A stretch of 64,000 nucleotides of DNA from UBA1181 sp045226255 (GTDB lineage: Bacteria; Bacteroidota; Bacteroidia; Bacteroidales; Paludibacteraceae), in contig JBGVCG010000016.1 in NCBI GenBank assembly GCA_045226255.1, positions 124,001-188,000 of the forward strand, in the 5' to 3' direction. Below are positions 28,001 through 38,325 of this stretch, one piece after another (the stretch's first letter is position 1; every line of letters begins with the position of its first letter). The notes beneath the pieces were generated by a model. That model had not been told where the DNA came from. It did not search any database and saw nothing but the letters and a program-made list of their open reading frames with translations. The position numbers and the translations under genes are program-made.

Positions 28001-31000
28001 GTCCAATTCGTCCGTATTCGTATGTCTGTACTCCTCATTAACAAATGCTTTGAGATAGTAGGTTACCCCCTGGTGAAAAATCGGAGAACCCAAATAATAT
28101 AAATTCGTTTTCTCATCATATACAGAGACATTCTCGTTCTCTCCTAAAATATTAGAAGAAACTATTTCTCGTTCTCCAAAATAAGGCAAAACACTTCCGT
28201 TACCCTTACACTGAGAAATATTTAAAGTAGGCTTATATCGTTTAATAAACAATTGGGACTTATTAAACCTAACCGTATCATGAAACGTACGCCAACCATC
28301 CGCATCTACACTATCCATATAGGTATAAACGGTTGAATCTCTATATGTAACGGCCGAAGAGAAATCAACCAAAGAACCAGAACCATTAATGTCTGGATGT
28401 CCGTTGGCATTCACCTCCACTGTATAAGCCTCAGGGGCCACATATGCGACAAACTCGCCCGTCGTATCATTCACATGAATCAAGACGCCATCTTCCATAT
28501 AATCCACTTGATTGACATGAGTGACCATTTTTTTAGATGTTGGATGATTAGGTGTAAAATGCTTCTCAACCGTCGTAACACCATCTTGCATCTTATATTT
28601 ATCACGTGTATGTGTCAGTTTTACAGTAATACCATTCGCCAGATTATTTTTCGACAATGAATGACCTACAGGATAAGCCTCCTGCACCGTACCTCCAGCC
28701 ACACGTCCAACATACTTTATCTTCGTATTATCATAGAGTTTCGCCTCCTCATCTTTTTGATAGTTAAGAGCATTACCCTTACTATCACAGACACGTCCAT
28801 CCAATGCGAAGACATGACCATTCTTCTCGGCCTTTACCTCATGAATGCCCACAGGAACATTGAGATTGAAAATTCCGTCTGCATTCGTCATGACATATTC
28901 ATTAGACTTATTAAAAGCGATCTTCCCATCAATCAGGAAATGGACACCTTCTACAGGATAATTACCTCCAGAATATACAATTACACCTGAAAGGACAAAG
29001 GAACTCTTGTCCACAAAATCAACCGTATGACTTTGCGTCCCCGTACCAATAAAACGAATTGCCTGAGTTGGAGAGAATTGATGAACTCCTTTCCTTGGCA
29101 TCATTGTATAGGCGGTTCCATTTCCAAAATAAGGGACAGCACGGACGCTATAGAATCCATTTTCATCCGTAATGGCACAATAGGACAATTCATCAATCGA
29201 CAAATGAGACTCCACTTTCTTGACTCCATACAGACTTCCTATATTCCCATGGTAGGCCTCTCTTCCCGAATATGAACGGTCATAGACTTGTCCCACCTTA
29301 ACAGTCTCACCTGCTTCCTCTTGACTTTCCACCATGAACTCGAAAGTATAGTAGGCATCCAATCCTTTTTCGTTTCCGACCAAATATCGAGTATAATCAT
29401 TAAAGATTTCGTCATTCCCAAGCGGACGACTCCACAAACGGACCTCGTCAATTTGCCCAACGAATTTTTCGCCTAACACAACATCACCCGTAGCATCCGA
29501 TCCGATAACGACTCCATCGATTGACTTCTGCAATGACAATATACCATTCAAGTATATTCCAAGTTGCTTGTTCACCCCATCGAATACAACAGAGACATGA
29601 GTATATTTTGCGAGGGGTATCTCTTTATCGACAGTGTATGTCGTATCACCAATGGTTACATATACCTGGTTTTCCACTAAACCGACTTCATAAAGACCCG
29701 ATTTGCGAATAATCACAGCGTCGTCATTTCGGAAAGACATAGGATATACCCATGCTTGCAACGTGGCAGATGCGTCATCCGAGAACGAAGATAGTACAGA
29801 TTTACCCGGGATCACAACTTTCCCAAGACCTTCAAATCCAAGAGCATACGAGACAGTCTCACTTTCAGCTTCAAATCTAATTTGGACAGAATCCTCGCCT
29901 TGTCCACTATCAAATGTCACACGACCATTAAAATCACCTGTTGGCGTGCGGAATCCATAACCATAAATCGTGTCAATAGACGAAACGTCATCGTTTCCAC
30001 ATTTAAGCATACCATAAACACGATACTCATATAGTACGCCTGGCAAACAGGAGACATCATCAAAAATAAATTCCGAACTATCAGCAGTCGACACAGAATA
30101 TATCTTCTTAAAAGATGACTTTTCGTTTTCACATTCCCGACGTTCAACTATTATGTCTTCGAATCCAGAAGTCGCCTTCCACGACAAACCAACCCTATCC
30201 GAATAATAACCTTTAGAAACTTCAAGATCCTTCACTGTCCCCACCAGATATGGGGTGAAAATAACATTAGTACTATCTTCTTCGTCTTTAACCTGCATGG
30301 TTACCGGATCATATGCCGCACCTGCAGGTTCGAGGAGAATCTGATAGCTGTACGATTTACAAGTTTGGACCAAATCATCGACAAACACACACTTACCATA
30401 ATCAGACTCGTTAAGAAGGAATTCATGGACACCGCCTCCTTGCTCGTTCGTCCTTTTGATGATAAACTTAGTTCCCTTACTCCAATACGACCCAGACCTT
30501 GTCCAACGAATCTCCACATTCGTATTGTCGGATGAAAGCCGAGCCATAGGATTTTTCGGATAACAATGACCTGTGGTAATATCACGCACGACAAGATGTT
30601 TAGCAAAATCATGAGTGTAACAAGATCCATGGGCAGTGGAATTCCGCTCTATATCACACTCGTAAGTCACCTTTTTATCTTCTTCAGTCAAAGGAATCTC
30701 AAGAGTATATCTTGTCGTTCCTCCCACATACGGAATAATCGTATCGGACGAAGAGAGTATTTGGTTCAAAGAATCCTTTCTCGTAATCGTTAAAAGGAAA
30801 CCTCCCTCCTGCACATCGCTAGTTGGAGCATTGGGAATAGTCCACACAAGGTTCAGCTTCTGATTGTCCATATCCAGATCCGACATGAAATCTTTTACTT
30901 GCGGATATGCCGGAATAGTGATATTCCCCGTTTCGGCACAATATTTAATCGCTTTATTTACACTAGGAGCATACTCATACCTGATTTTGTAAGATTTAGA

Positions 31001-31876
31001 ATAACACAGATTATGAATAGGTTTATCCCCTATTTTATCTGTCGTACCAACATTTATACGGAATGGTTTACCATCGGCTTTACCATTTTGCACATTCTTC
31101 CATGAAGTTTCACCTTCCAGCGAAACCTCCTTGTTGGATCCAGATTCACACAAAAACACTGTTCCATCATTTGCAAAGTGCTCCGTAGCGCCATTACTCC
31201 AATAAATATTAATCAATGGGTTATTTGCTTCGGAACAACTATACGACCACCTATCGCCTTCAAATTTCAGTTGAGCTTTGGGATAGTTGCAAGTCGCCTT
31301 CAAATTGGTATTAATCGACCCGTCGGATGGATGTCCGTGTCGATACCATGTTCCCTTTATATTTGTTGTGATCTCTTTGTCCAGATCACCTTGAGAAATA
31401 GGCAAGTCAAATTCCATGTAATAAGTGCGATCGCCACCACCAGCATCCCACCAATCCCATGTCACTTCGTCAATGCCACTATACGAAATATCATTCTTAC
31501 CTGATGTTGTTTCGGGATAGCTGATATAGATAGTTTTAGCACTTTCCGAATACTGAGTGATATAGACATTGTGCATCAATTGGTGACCATCAGCATATCC
31601 AGACCCCCAATCCTGCCATACCGAAATTCGATAGTGGATGACTCCTTTCTCTGGGTTCCATGTCATTTTACACCGATAATCATTATTGCTCTGTAATTCA
31701 TCCCATGTCCAATTGGAGGCATAAGACAGCAATGGCATCACACAAAACACCCCAAACAGTGCAAACCACTTGAATACCGAACTCGGGATTTTTCTCCCCG
31801 AAGAGGAATTCCATCCCTTCAACTTTTTGGCAAAACATATCCTGCTTAGCCAACAAAAAACACTACCAATTTTCAT
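22028..31876 (-). CDS. Giant T9SS-exported surface protein with LamG domains
   Basis: About 3282 residues from ATG 31876; the open frame extends to a TTG at 31912, which I do not prefer. A hydrophobic stretch (FALFGVFCVMPLLSYAS, about residues 38-54) makes a long signal peptide. Then come fibronectin-like segments (about 540-640), a LamG/concanavalin-like domain (about 680-825), a carboxypeptidase-regulatory-like fold (about 955-1035, LSGVIVYSGG), two more LamG domains (about 2185-2345 and 2390-2570, both with DEVRLW or DQFRIW), the module shared with the downstream lipoprotein, and a type A sorting domain (last 80 residues: VYPNPVVDVMNVAG, GSYVLKISQ). Probably an adhesin or glycan-binding fibre; no enzymatic motif seen. 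Confidence 0.88.
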   Translation of the reverse strand: MKIGSVFCWLSRICFAKKLKGWNSSSGRKIPSSVFKWFALFGVFCVMPLLSYASNWTWDELQSNNDYRCKMTWNPEKGVIHYRISVWQDWGSGYADGHQLMHNVYITQYSESAKTIYISYPETTSGKNDISYSGIDEVTWDWWDAGGGDRTYYMEFDLPISQGDLDKEITTNIKGTWYRHGHPSDGSINTNLKATCNYPKAQLKFEGDRWSYSCSEANNPLINIYWSNGATEHFANDGTVFLCESGSNKEVSLEGETSWKNVQNGKADGKPFRINVGTTDKIGDKPIHNLCYSKSYKIRYEYAPSVNKAIKYCAETGNITIPAYPQVKDFMSDLDMDNQKLNLVWTIPNAPTSDVQEGGFLLTITRKDSLNQILSSSDTIIPYVGGTTRYTLEIPLTEEDKKVTYECDIERNSTAHGSCYTHDFAKHLVVRDITTGHCYPKNPMARLSSDNTNVEIRWTRSGSYWSKGTKFIIKRTNEQGGGVHEFLLNESDYGKCVFVDDLVQTCKSYSYQILLEPAGAAYDPVTMQVKDEEDSTNVIFTPYLVGTVKDLEVSKGYYSDRVGLSWKATSGFEDIIVERRECENEKSSFKKIYSVSTADSSEFIFDDVSCLPGVLYEYRVYGMLKCGNDDVSSIDTIYGYGFRTPTGDFNGRVTFDSGQGEDSVQIRFEAESETVSYALGFEGLGKVVIPGKSVLSSFSDDASATLQAWVYPMSFRNDDAVIIRKSGLYEVGLVENQVYVTIGDTTYTVDKEIPLAKYTHVSVVFDGVNKQLGIYLNGILSLQKSIDGVVIGSDATGDVVLGEKFVGQIDEVRLWSRPLGNDEIFNDYTRYLVGNEKGLDAYYTFEFMVESQEEAGETVKVGQVYDRSYSGREAYHGNIGSLYGVKKVESHLSIDELSYCAITDENGFYSVRAVPYFGNGTAYTMMPRKGVHQFSPTQAIRFIGTGTQSHTVDFVDKSSFVLSGVIVYSGGNYPVEGVHFLIDGKIAFNKSNEYVMTNADGIFNLNVPVGIHEVKAEKNGHVFALDGRVCDSKGNALNYQKDEEAKLYDNTKIKYVGRVAGGTVQEAYPVGHSLSKNNLANGITVKLTHTRDKYKMQDGVTTVEKHFTPNHPTSKKMVTHVNQVDYMEDGVLIHVNDTTGEFVAYVAPEAYTVEVNANGHPDINGSGSLVDFSSAVTYRDSTVYTYMDSVDADGWRTFHDTVRFNKSQLFIKRYKPTLNISQCKGNGSVLPYFGEREIVSSNILGENENVSVYDEKTNLYYLGSPIFHQGVTYYLKAFVNEEYRHTNTDELDIVPVMDGKFDFSVNFADGSKSIQVEADTNGIGFISFLAGEPEMTTATSSLSAKVICGNDDNPTSIAWDCPFAVGGMNKVYVKGEHMKGTNFVTAGPDKVLTVLRDPPGSNSYSFLEKGVSFTESSTYTGSVQNEGFEGANIVEGVKVKIYNGVVTPATLVAQEESAGTTNTTKVGVAHEESYEAANQKTSTTTLTTRFQTSDDPLYVGANGDVYVGYSTNMYFGESDAVSLIKKKEYLAHPNKYEVVYTDTTGKDYVLVKSAAISLNQSFNTLFAFPQVYIEQTLIPNMENLKRSILIVNGINDTLKYKQLAEETGETYYLSYLSENDPDFGKSNSDESIKNTSNGIAENDLDGPSYKVISPTKEISKDMSIIIYRDTIKVLNQWIKAWKDRMSENEEQKVYFSDKIFSEYKVSNYSFHAGSPIEYTEEYSSGRSNSSTFSFNVGVAVENSTDVEVETINYFATTFAIEEKVTTTQGGSFESEVERSHSKGFVLAEDGDDDYLSVDVYREKKWTSTSEEYDNPAHVGAVDTTDLADKDYYSSFVFITRGGATSCPYEKAYETQYYERGKVIGAQTMQLEVPSISIENDFVENVPSGEEAFFTLYLRNNSETNEDQWFDLRLIDASNPDGAIPTIDGNSMSGFALDYLVPAGETLVKTMSVAKGRALNYDNLQLVLSSKCQSDPTSFLDVIADTAAFSVHFIPSCTDVSIVNPSNNWTYNTNCATDTVQGVVKHYMPITISEFDVNYADFEHLELQYKSASSSDNDWITLVYYYKSDSLTQKAMEDGFNAFTISSEDAGNIYYNFYMDNLPDQKYDLRAVSFCNINNELYENPSEVVSGIKDMYIPRLFGSPKPANGVLTIDDDIRIDFNETIAEGMLTINNFEITGVRNGVASDHSVAIALDGENDYLTTEVTRNFANKDLTFECWVNYDSLQNATFFSHGDATESISMGMNKEGKIVVKVGNKVLVSESVPAWEKSSWNHVALVYNNENKTVTAYVNYMPVINSVNVEAYKGDGVIEVGRNVASANGYFNGKVDQFRIWNSVRSSATIQANCTSQLSGNDLNLMAYYEMEEAKGAATEDKARGANLLMKGGSWALPEGRSAEFNGQSYVAMNSSSAVITSDMDFTLEFWFNAESEAKGQTLISNGTGLASDDEDATKLFSVGFDPTGALTFRHNGYVTPLEGDFSDNNWHNFTLAVSRSSGVARIYVDGELNTYFSADKIGGIASDKLFAGARVYYVANDSTTVAKQRKADQYFSGRIDEVRLWNLYRQQSQVENFYNQKVNGDEMGLLLYYPFEHYVEWQGRSEMQFTLEDKGNDALDGNGKKLAFATMQGEVSESQNIPPVKTKGATSSLAYDWVVNDDALIITLQEQDYRIEKTIVNFTVNQVQDVNGNYIVSPITWSAYIDRNQLKWMDDVVTVNKKQNEPYKFEMPIVNKGGSVINYSLKNMPSWLSASTESGSINPLEKQTIEFEIDPSLAVGTYDEVVYLTNSNNVTEPLALNVTVEGDTPDWSVDPSKYEFSMAVFAQIKLDNQFSNDERDMLAAFYKGKCVGVANMSYDKTMDLWYAMLTVYCDTTKYNGLVYRAWDASKGLMSEAVASPSVSFVSDTVYGKPTAPIVFSNGKTRYQNIPLSKGWNWVSFNLANKKGMADINTYLSSGKWGSNSIVKTLSMPYANYSTATNQWTTAGIKLNNTNMFKIYSDIDQTLSVSGSDINLDSTKISVQANSWNYIAYLPTGSMMLKTALADYEAKDGDVIKSSEGFAMYYGNEWIGSLKSLQPNCGYMLKNTGDACTFKYPSSASALRSSVSVKSSAYESNMSIIAAAPEKREGDVLRALVGNEENKVEEVALANDLALQFINVSANAGDKVRFTMERDGVIYEADNTLTFTGDAVYGSPSQPFMLNFNVGGIESLTVYPNPVVDVMNVAGRLDGEGDVTLELFDVVGALIFEKQVSASDNVLDENINMSGLVPGSYVLKISQNDKSKVFKVVKK

Positions 31877-32370
31877 AAACACTTTATATTTAAAAATAAT
31901 ACAATCTAGCAATCAGGCGAATAAACATACCAATAAGTAGATTATGGTACCCTTACAAACACAAACGCCAAATTCATCTACACAAAGTATGGAAAAAAAT
32001 TTCAAAATTAAAACACCTATGAGGAAAAAATAATTAACAGCGTGTATTTTTTCCCCGACAAATAATCCATCATCAATCATATTGGTCATTGAAAACAATC
32101 GTCAATTCCCTGCGGTTCCCCATATTTCCCAAAATAGAGTTATACAACATATTCTAAAAAAACAAGTTCCCCATTTCCATTTTGACATTATCCGCTTTTT
32201 CGTTAAATTCGCGTGAAAATTCACTCGACATGAACATCAAGCCAATACGCTTAGACCAAACGGGTGAAGAGAGTGTGTGTAACAGGTGGGCTTTCCCCAC
32301 CGCCAAAACGCTGGGTGAATGCTGGAAATTCACCAACCATTGATTATAGATTTTTTCACGAAAAAGAAGA
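31877..32370. other. Divergent intergenic region between giant gene and lepA
   Basis: About 490 bases separate the two diverging genes. A minus-strand TAATTTTG (32010-32003) fits the -7 consensus and could drive the giant gene with a leader of about 120 bases; its -33 is poor. No exact -7 box faces lepA. A small stem GGTGGG-CTTTC-CCCACC at about 32284-32300 lies 70 bases before lepA and might belong to its leader. No gene seen. Confidence 0.4.
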
Positions 32371-34158
<1,788 letters not shown>

Positions 34159-34199
34159 TAATTAAATAACTATACTAACGTATTTTTAATAATTATGTT

Positions 34200-35540
34200 A
34201 TGAAAAAAATTTGTGTTGCACTTGGAGTGCTATTTATGGCTATCGCCTCCGCATCGGCAGACGATAATGAGTTAGTGAAGACGGCCTCTTCCATCTCCAC
34301 AAAGTCTAGTGGCGAAATCTCCACAGATTCCATCTACTGGACATTCCCTGGTTCCGTCGGTTTGAATGTCAACCAGGCCTACTTCAGTGACTATTGTATG
34401 GAAGGTGCAGGCGCCAGCATTTCTGCGGACGCTTTCCTGAACTTGAACGCCAACTACAAGAAAAACAGGGTAAAGTGGGACAATAGCTTCGCCGCAAAAT
34501 ACGGAATGATCTACTCCTCAGAATTCCAAGGTGAAACTATTCGCAAGAACATGGATGAATTCGGACTCTATTCTAAGTTCGGTTACAAAATGTCGAAGTA
34601 TTGGTATGCGTCGGCTTTGGCTGGTCTGGAATCTCAATTTGCCCAAAGTTACAAATATGAGTTGTTTGACAAATTCACGTCAGAGACATACCTGAAAGAC
34701 AGAGAAAAAATTGGAGATATAAAGCAGGAACAAGGTTACTATGATGCGTATTATGACGAATTGTTCGAACCAAAAGATAAATATGAATCTAAAAAGGATA
34801 CAATCTCCGCTTTCTTTGCACCTGGTTCCATGAAAGTATCTTTGGGTTTCGATTATGTTCCGAATAAAAAAATCAGTTTCTTTATTTCTCCATTGACTGC
34901 CCGATTTACATTCTGCCGATTGAATGAATTGGCCGCCAACTATGGTATGGACAAAATTTCAGAAGCAGAAATAGATTCAGTTGGCGATCATATTTTCATT
35001 AAGAAAGAGGCTCAATACAAGAAGTCAAGAAGTGAGTTGGGTGCATATGCCATCCTGCGTTCTGATTTCGACATAACCAAGAACCTTCATTTCTTTAGTT
35101 CATTGGAAGGATTCTACGCATACAACAAGGCCATCTCTGTCTATACAGATGGTTATACGGAATGGTACGGAAATTCACATGAGGTAAAAGTATGGAAAAG
35201 GGATATAGATAAAGAAATAGAGGAAGAAATAGAGGAGAATTTAAATCATGACTATCATGTTTCTTTACCATACGACGTTACTCAGGAACCATTTTATATG
35301 AAGGAGTATGAGGCGGATCATCCAGGAGAAGATGTCAAGAAATTTATCCATGGATGGTCCTTTAAGTGGAAATTGGAGTTGATGGCAAAGTTGACCAAAT
35401 ACATTAATGTATCGCTTAGAACACAACTCAAGTACGACAATGCTGAGATGAAGACGTTTAAGGATACGAACTTTGGTATACCTTGTGCTGATATACAATT
35501 CTGGGAGTCTATATCCTTGGGTATAGCTTACCAATTTTAA
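34200..35540 (+). CDS. DUF3078 outer-membrane protein
   Basis: 446 residues, signal peptide about 1-20 (IASASADD). Beta-rich with the DUF3078 hallmarks: GSVGLNVNQAYFSDYCMEG near the N terminus, FFAPGSMKVSLGFDYVPNKK and ISPLTARFTF in the centre. It ends in an aromatic-rich strand, IAYQF, as expected of an outer-membrane barrel. A charged insertion lies around residues 340-380. Function of the family is not known; porin-like is a guess. Confidence 0.82.
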   Translation: MKKICVALGVLFMAIASASADDNELVKTASSISTKSSGEISTDSIYWTFPGSVGLNVNQAYFSDYCMEGAGASISADAFLNLNANYKKNRVKWDNSFAAKYGMIYSSEFQGETIRKNMDEFGLYSKFGYKMSKYWYASALAGLESQFAQSYKYELFDKFTSETYLKDREKIGDIKQEQGYYDAYYDELFEPKDKYESKKDTISAFFAPGSMKVSLGFDYVPNKKISFFISPLTARFTFCRLNELAANYGMDKISEAEIDSVGDHIFIKKEAQYKKSRSELGAYAILRSDFDITKNLHFFSSLEGFYAYNKAISVYTDGYTEWYGNSHEVKVWKRDIDKEIEEEIEENLNHDYHVSLPYDVTQEPFYMKEYEADHPGEDVKKFIHGWSFKWKLELMAKLTKYINVSLRTQLKYDNAEMKTFKDTNFGIPCADIQFWESISLGIAYQF

Positions 35541-35570
35541 TATGAACGAATAAGATAGATAAAACGGAAT

Positions 35571-35601
35571 AGGAGGCGGTCCGTAGGGGTCGCCTCCTTT
35601 C
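35571..35601 (+). terminator. Terminator after the DUF3078 gene
   Basis: AGGAGGCG (35571-35578) pairs with CGCCTCCT (35591-35598), followed by TTTCT. It separates the outer-membrane gene from the HAD gene 15 bases on. Confidence 0.75.
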
Positions 35602-35615
35602 TAATTGACGATGAA

Positions 35616-36323
35616 ATGGGCAGAAGACTAGAGGATATAGACTTGAAGGCTTTCCTTTTCGATATGGATGGTGTGCTGTACGATTCCATGCCGAATCATG
35701 CGAAGGCTTGGGTACATGCATTCAAATCTCTTGGACTGGAATTCACGGATTATGACGTATATATGCGGGAAGGCATGACGGGCTCCTCCACCATCAGCGA
35801 GGTGTTCGCCTCGCAATTAGGGAGGTCGGCGACGGAAGAGGAGTGCCAACGCATCTATAAATTCAAGTCGCAATGCTTTGAAAATCTGCCACAACCGCCT
35901 AAGATGAAGGACGTCGAGAAGGTTTTATCGACCATCCAGGCGGCCCAGAAGGAAATTTTTTTGGTCACCGGTTCGGGACAACTCTCCCTGTTGGACAAAC
36001 TGAACCACTCTTTCCCCGGTGTCTTCGCCAAAGAGCGTATGGTGACCGCTTATGATGTGAAGAAAGGGAAACCTGACCCGGAGCCTTATCTGATGGGACT
36101 AGAAAAAGGAGGCCTCCGCGCCGACCAAGCCATCGTGGTCGAGAACGCTCCTTTGGGCGTACGCTCCGCTTCCTCCGCAGGCATCTTCACTATTGCGGTA
36201 AATACGGGTATCTTACGTGATGAGGAACTAACAAAAAACGGGGCAGATTTGCTCTATCACAGCATGGAGGAACTATATCTGGACTTGCCCCGCATCCTTG
36301 GGGTAACCAAAAACCTTCGTTAA
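35616..36323 (+). CDS. HAD-superfamily hydrolase (phosphoglucomutase/phosphatase type)
   Basis: 235 residues. Motif I FLFDMDGVLYDS (nucleophile DxD), motif II VTGSG, motif III Lys in KKGKPDPEPY and motif IV VVENAPLGV are in order, with a helical cap between I and II. Such enzymes are beta-phosphoglucomutases or small sugar-phosphate phosphatases; the substrate cannot be read. The 3' end overlaps the convergent ABC ATPase gene by 51 bases; both endings look genuine. Confidence 0.88.
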   Translation: MGRRLEDIDLKAFLFDMDGVLYDSMPNHAKAWVHAFKSLGLEFTDYDVYMREGMTGSSTISEVFASQLGRSATEEECQRIYKFKSQCFENLPQPPKMKDVEKVLSTIQAAQKEIFLVTGSGQLSLLDKLNHSFPGVFAKERMVTAYDVKKGKPDPEPYLMGLEKGGLRADQAIVVENAPLGVRSASSAGIFTIAVNTGILRDEELTKNGADLLYHSMEELYLDLPRILGVTKNLR

Positions 36324-37031
36324 CACATCGGAGGCTCCTATCGCCTCCGCATCTCCCTGCACGATTCCATCGCTCATCACCCACATCTGGTCCGCATAAC
36401 GCAAAGCCAAATCGATTTCATGGGTGGAGATGAGGATACTCTTTCCTGACTGACTCAACTGTTTCAGGATGGCGAAAATCTCTATTCTGTTCCTATAATC
36501 CAAAAAGGATGTGGGTTCGTCCAATAATATGAGGGGCGTGTCCTGCGCCAACGCTCTCGCGATCCATACTCGTTGTCTTTCCCCATCCGACATCTCAGAC
36601 AGTCTTCTGTCGGCCAAATGGCTGATTTTCACTATGGATAGGGCATTTTCCACCAATTCCTTGTTTTTCTCGTCCAACATGCCCACCCAACTGGAATAGG
36701 CGTATCGTCCGATGGAAACGACCTCTCTGACCGTCAGTCTGCTGGTATCCACATTATTCGTGACGACAATGCTTACGTACTCCGCCCTTTTCTCGATGGA
36801 TAGGGAGAAAAGATCCGACCCGTTCAAGGAAACCGTTCCCGCAATGGGTTTGAGCAATCCGCACAACGTCCGAAGAAGAGTGGACTTCCCCACTCCATTC
36901 GGTCCGACAAGGGCAGTGAATGTGCCTTGTCTCAACTGGAGATTCAGGTTCGACTGCAATGTCCGCACAGCGTTTCCACCGACCTTATAACCTACGGAAA
37001 GGTCGCTGGTCAGAAGAATCGGTTCATTCAT
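36273..37031 (-). CDS. Iron-chelate type ABC transporter ATP-binding protein (FecE-like)
   Basis: 252 residues from ATG 37031, although the frame opens at 37082. Walker A GPNGVGKST, signature LSEMSDGERQRVW, Walker B LILLDEPTSFLD and the switch His in ISTHEID are intact. The type is that of siderophore/haem/cobalamin importers (FecCD-associated). No permease or binding protein gene lies nearby, so its partners are elsewhere or the operon lost them. Last gene of the rsmG operon, overlapping the MBL gene by 8 bases. Confidence 0.9.
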   Translation of the reverse strand: MNEPILLTSDLSVGYKVGGNAVRTLQSNLNLQLRQGTFTALVGPNGVGKSTLLRTLCGLLKPIAGTVSLNGSDLFSLSIEKRAEYVSIVVTNNVDTSRLTVREVVSIGRYAYSSWVGMLDEKNKELVENALSIVKISHLADRRLSEMSDGERQRVWIARALAQDTPLILLDEPTSFLDYRNRIEIFAILKQLSQSGKSILISTHEIDLALRYADQMWVMSDGIVQGDAEAIGASDVLTKVFGYPKDAGQVQI

Positions 37032-37665
37032 GGATATATGGATTATTGGCTTTTTCAAACCCGATGGTGGTCTTCGGACCATGTCCCGGTAGAACGGTCG
37101 TATCCTCCGGCAAAATCATCAACTTGTTTGTAAGGGAACGGATCAGTTCAGGGCCATTGCCCCTTTCCAAATCGGTTCTGCCGATGCTGCCCATGAAGAG
37201 AGAATCTCCGCTGAAAAGAAGCTTTTCCTTAGGCGCATAGAAACATACACCTCCAGGGGAATGTCCCGGCGTATGAATCACATGGAGTTCGGATTCGCCT
37301 AGTTTTATGACGTCACCATCACTCAAATAAGACTTGAGCGGCACGCACTTCAATTCCACGTCGATACCGAACTTCCTCCCGTACGTGGGGAAGATATCCA
37401 GGAAGAACTCATCGGCGGCGTGCGCCTCAGGCTGGATGCCGAATCCATCGAACAAAGTCAGACATCCGAATATATGGTCCAAGTGCAAGTGTGTCTGAAT
37501 GATACGAGTCAATTTCAGCCCATTTGACCGAATATATCCGACCAATCGTTCCTTCTCCTCCTCGAAGAAACATCCAGGGTCGATGATGATACAATTCTTC
37601 TCCTCATCAGTCAACACATACGTGTTCTCCTGGAACATATTGAATATAAACTGTTTGACCTCCAT
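37024..37665 (-). CDS. MBL-fold hydrolase (glyoxalase II-like)
   Basis: 213 residues. THLHLDH supplies the metal-binding HxHxDH, with further ligands in HTPGHSPGG, FSGDSLF and LPGHGP. This short form lacks the C-terminal substrate domain of GloB and belongs to the bacterial hydroxyacylglutathione-hydrolase-like group, which cleaves thioesters or related compounds. Follows pcm by 12 bases. Confidence 0.9.
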   Translation of the reverse strand: MEVKQFIFNMFQENTYVLTDEEKNCIIIDPGCFFEEEKERLVGYIRSNGLKLTRIIQTHLHLDHIFGCLTLFDGFGIQPEAHAADEFFLDIFPTYGRKFGIDVELKCVPLKSYLSDGDVIKLGESELHVIHTPGHSPGGVCFYAPKEKLLFSGDSLFMGSIGRTDLERGNGPELIRSLTNKLMILPEDTTVLPGHGPKTTIGFEKANNPYIHE

Positions 37666-37677
37666 ATAATCTTTTAC

Positions 37678-38319
37678 TTACATGATTCCTTTTAGCATGG
37701 GGACGAAAGCGCACGTTCCGAAATCCTCCTTGTTGAAGTTCGATTCAGAGACACGGGCAAGCCGAACCATTCTGAGTCCGCTCTTCTCTTGCACAGGAAT
37801 GACGATGGAACCGCCTATTTTGCACTGCATCAACAAGTTCTGCGGAATCTCCGACGCCCCAGCCGTGACGATGATTTTATCGAATGGAGCCATCTCCGCC
37901 CATCCTTCATAACCATCCCCGTATTTACACTGTACCTTATAATTCAAGCTGACAAGCCTTTTTTGGGCGCTCTCCGACAACTCCCTTATACGTTCCACCG
38001 AATACACGGATGCACCGCAACAAGCCAAAACAGCCGATTGGTAGCCAGAGCCCGTGCCAATCTCCAAAACCTTCTCCCCCTCTTGCGGGTTCAACAATTC
38101 AGTCTGGTATGCTACGGTCCACGGCTGCGAAATGGTCTGGTCAGCCCCTATCGGATAGGCGTTATCGTTGTAGGCGAACGGTTCCAATGTGCTGCTCATG
38201 AAAAGATGGCGCGGAACCGTAGCGATGGCGTTGAGCACCTTCGTGTTTTTAATCCCCTTGGCATATAGTTGCTCCGCCAAACGCCTCCTCAATGTCACAT
38301 GCCTAAAGCTATCCTCCAT
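37678..38319 (-). CDS. pcm: Protein-L-isoaspartate O-methyltransferase
   Basis: 213 residues. Repairs isoaspartyl residues by SAM-dependent methylation. The family sequence is clear: IGADQTISQPWTVAYQTELL (substrate binding), then VLEIGTGSGYQSAVLA (SAM site), DKIIVTAGA and IPQNLL. Starts 6 bases after the rsmG stop. Confidence 0.95.
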   Translation of the reverse strand: MEDSFRHVTLRRRLAEQLYAKGIKNTKVLNAIATVPRHLFMSSTLEPFAYNDNAYPIGADQTISQPWTVAYQTELLNPQEGEKVLEIGTGSGYQSAVLACCGASVYSVERIRELSESAQKRLVSLNYKVQCKYGDGYEGWAEMAPFDKIIVTAGASEIPQNLLMQCKIGGSIVIPVQEKSGLRMVRLARVSESNFNKEDFGTCAFVPMLKGIM

Positions 38320-38325
38320 GACTTA

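Noticed and set aside
22400..31500. Many plus-strand open frames (for example 23402-24088 and 25058-25720) opposite the giant surface gene
   Set aside because: They lie antisense to a continuous 3282-codon gene with clear domains and show no domain, signal peptide or start context of their own.
31913..32098. 61-codon minus-strand frame just before the giant gene
   Set aside because: TTG start, AT-rich hydrophobic sequence without family, and it spans the likely promoter of the giant gene.
36273..37082. ABC ATPase starting at 37082
   Set aside because: The first 17 residues come from coding sequence of the MBL gene in another frame; ATG 37031 gives the usual ATPase N terminus.
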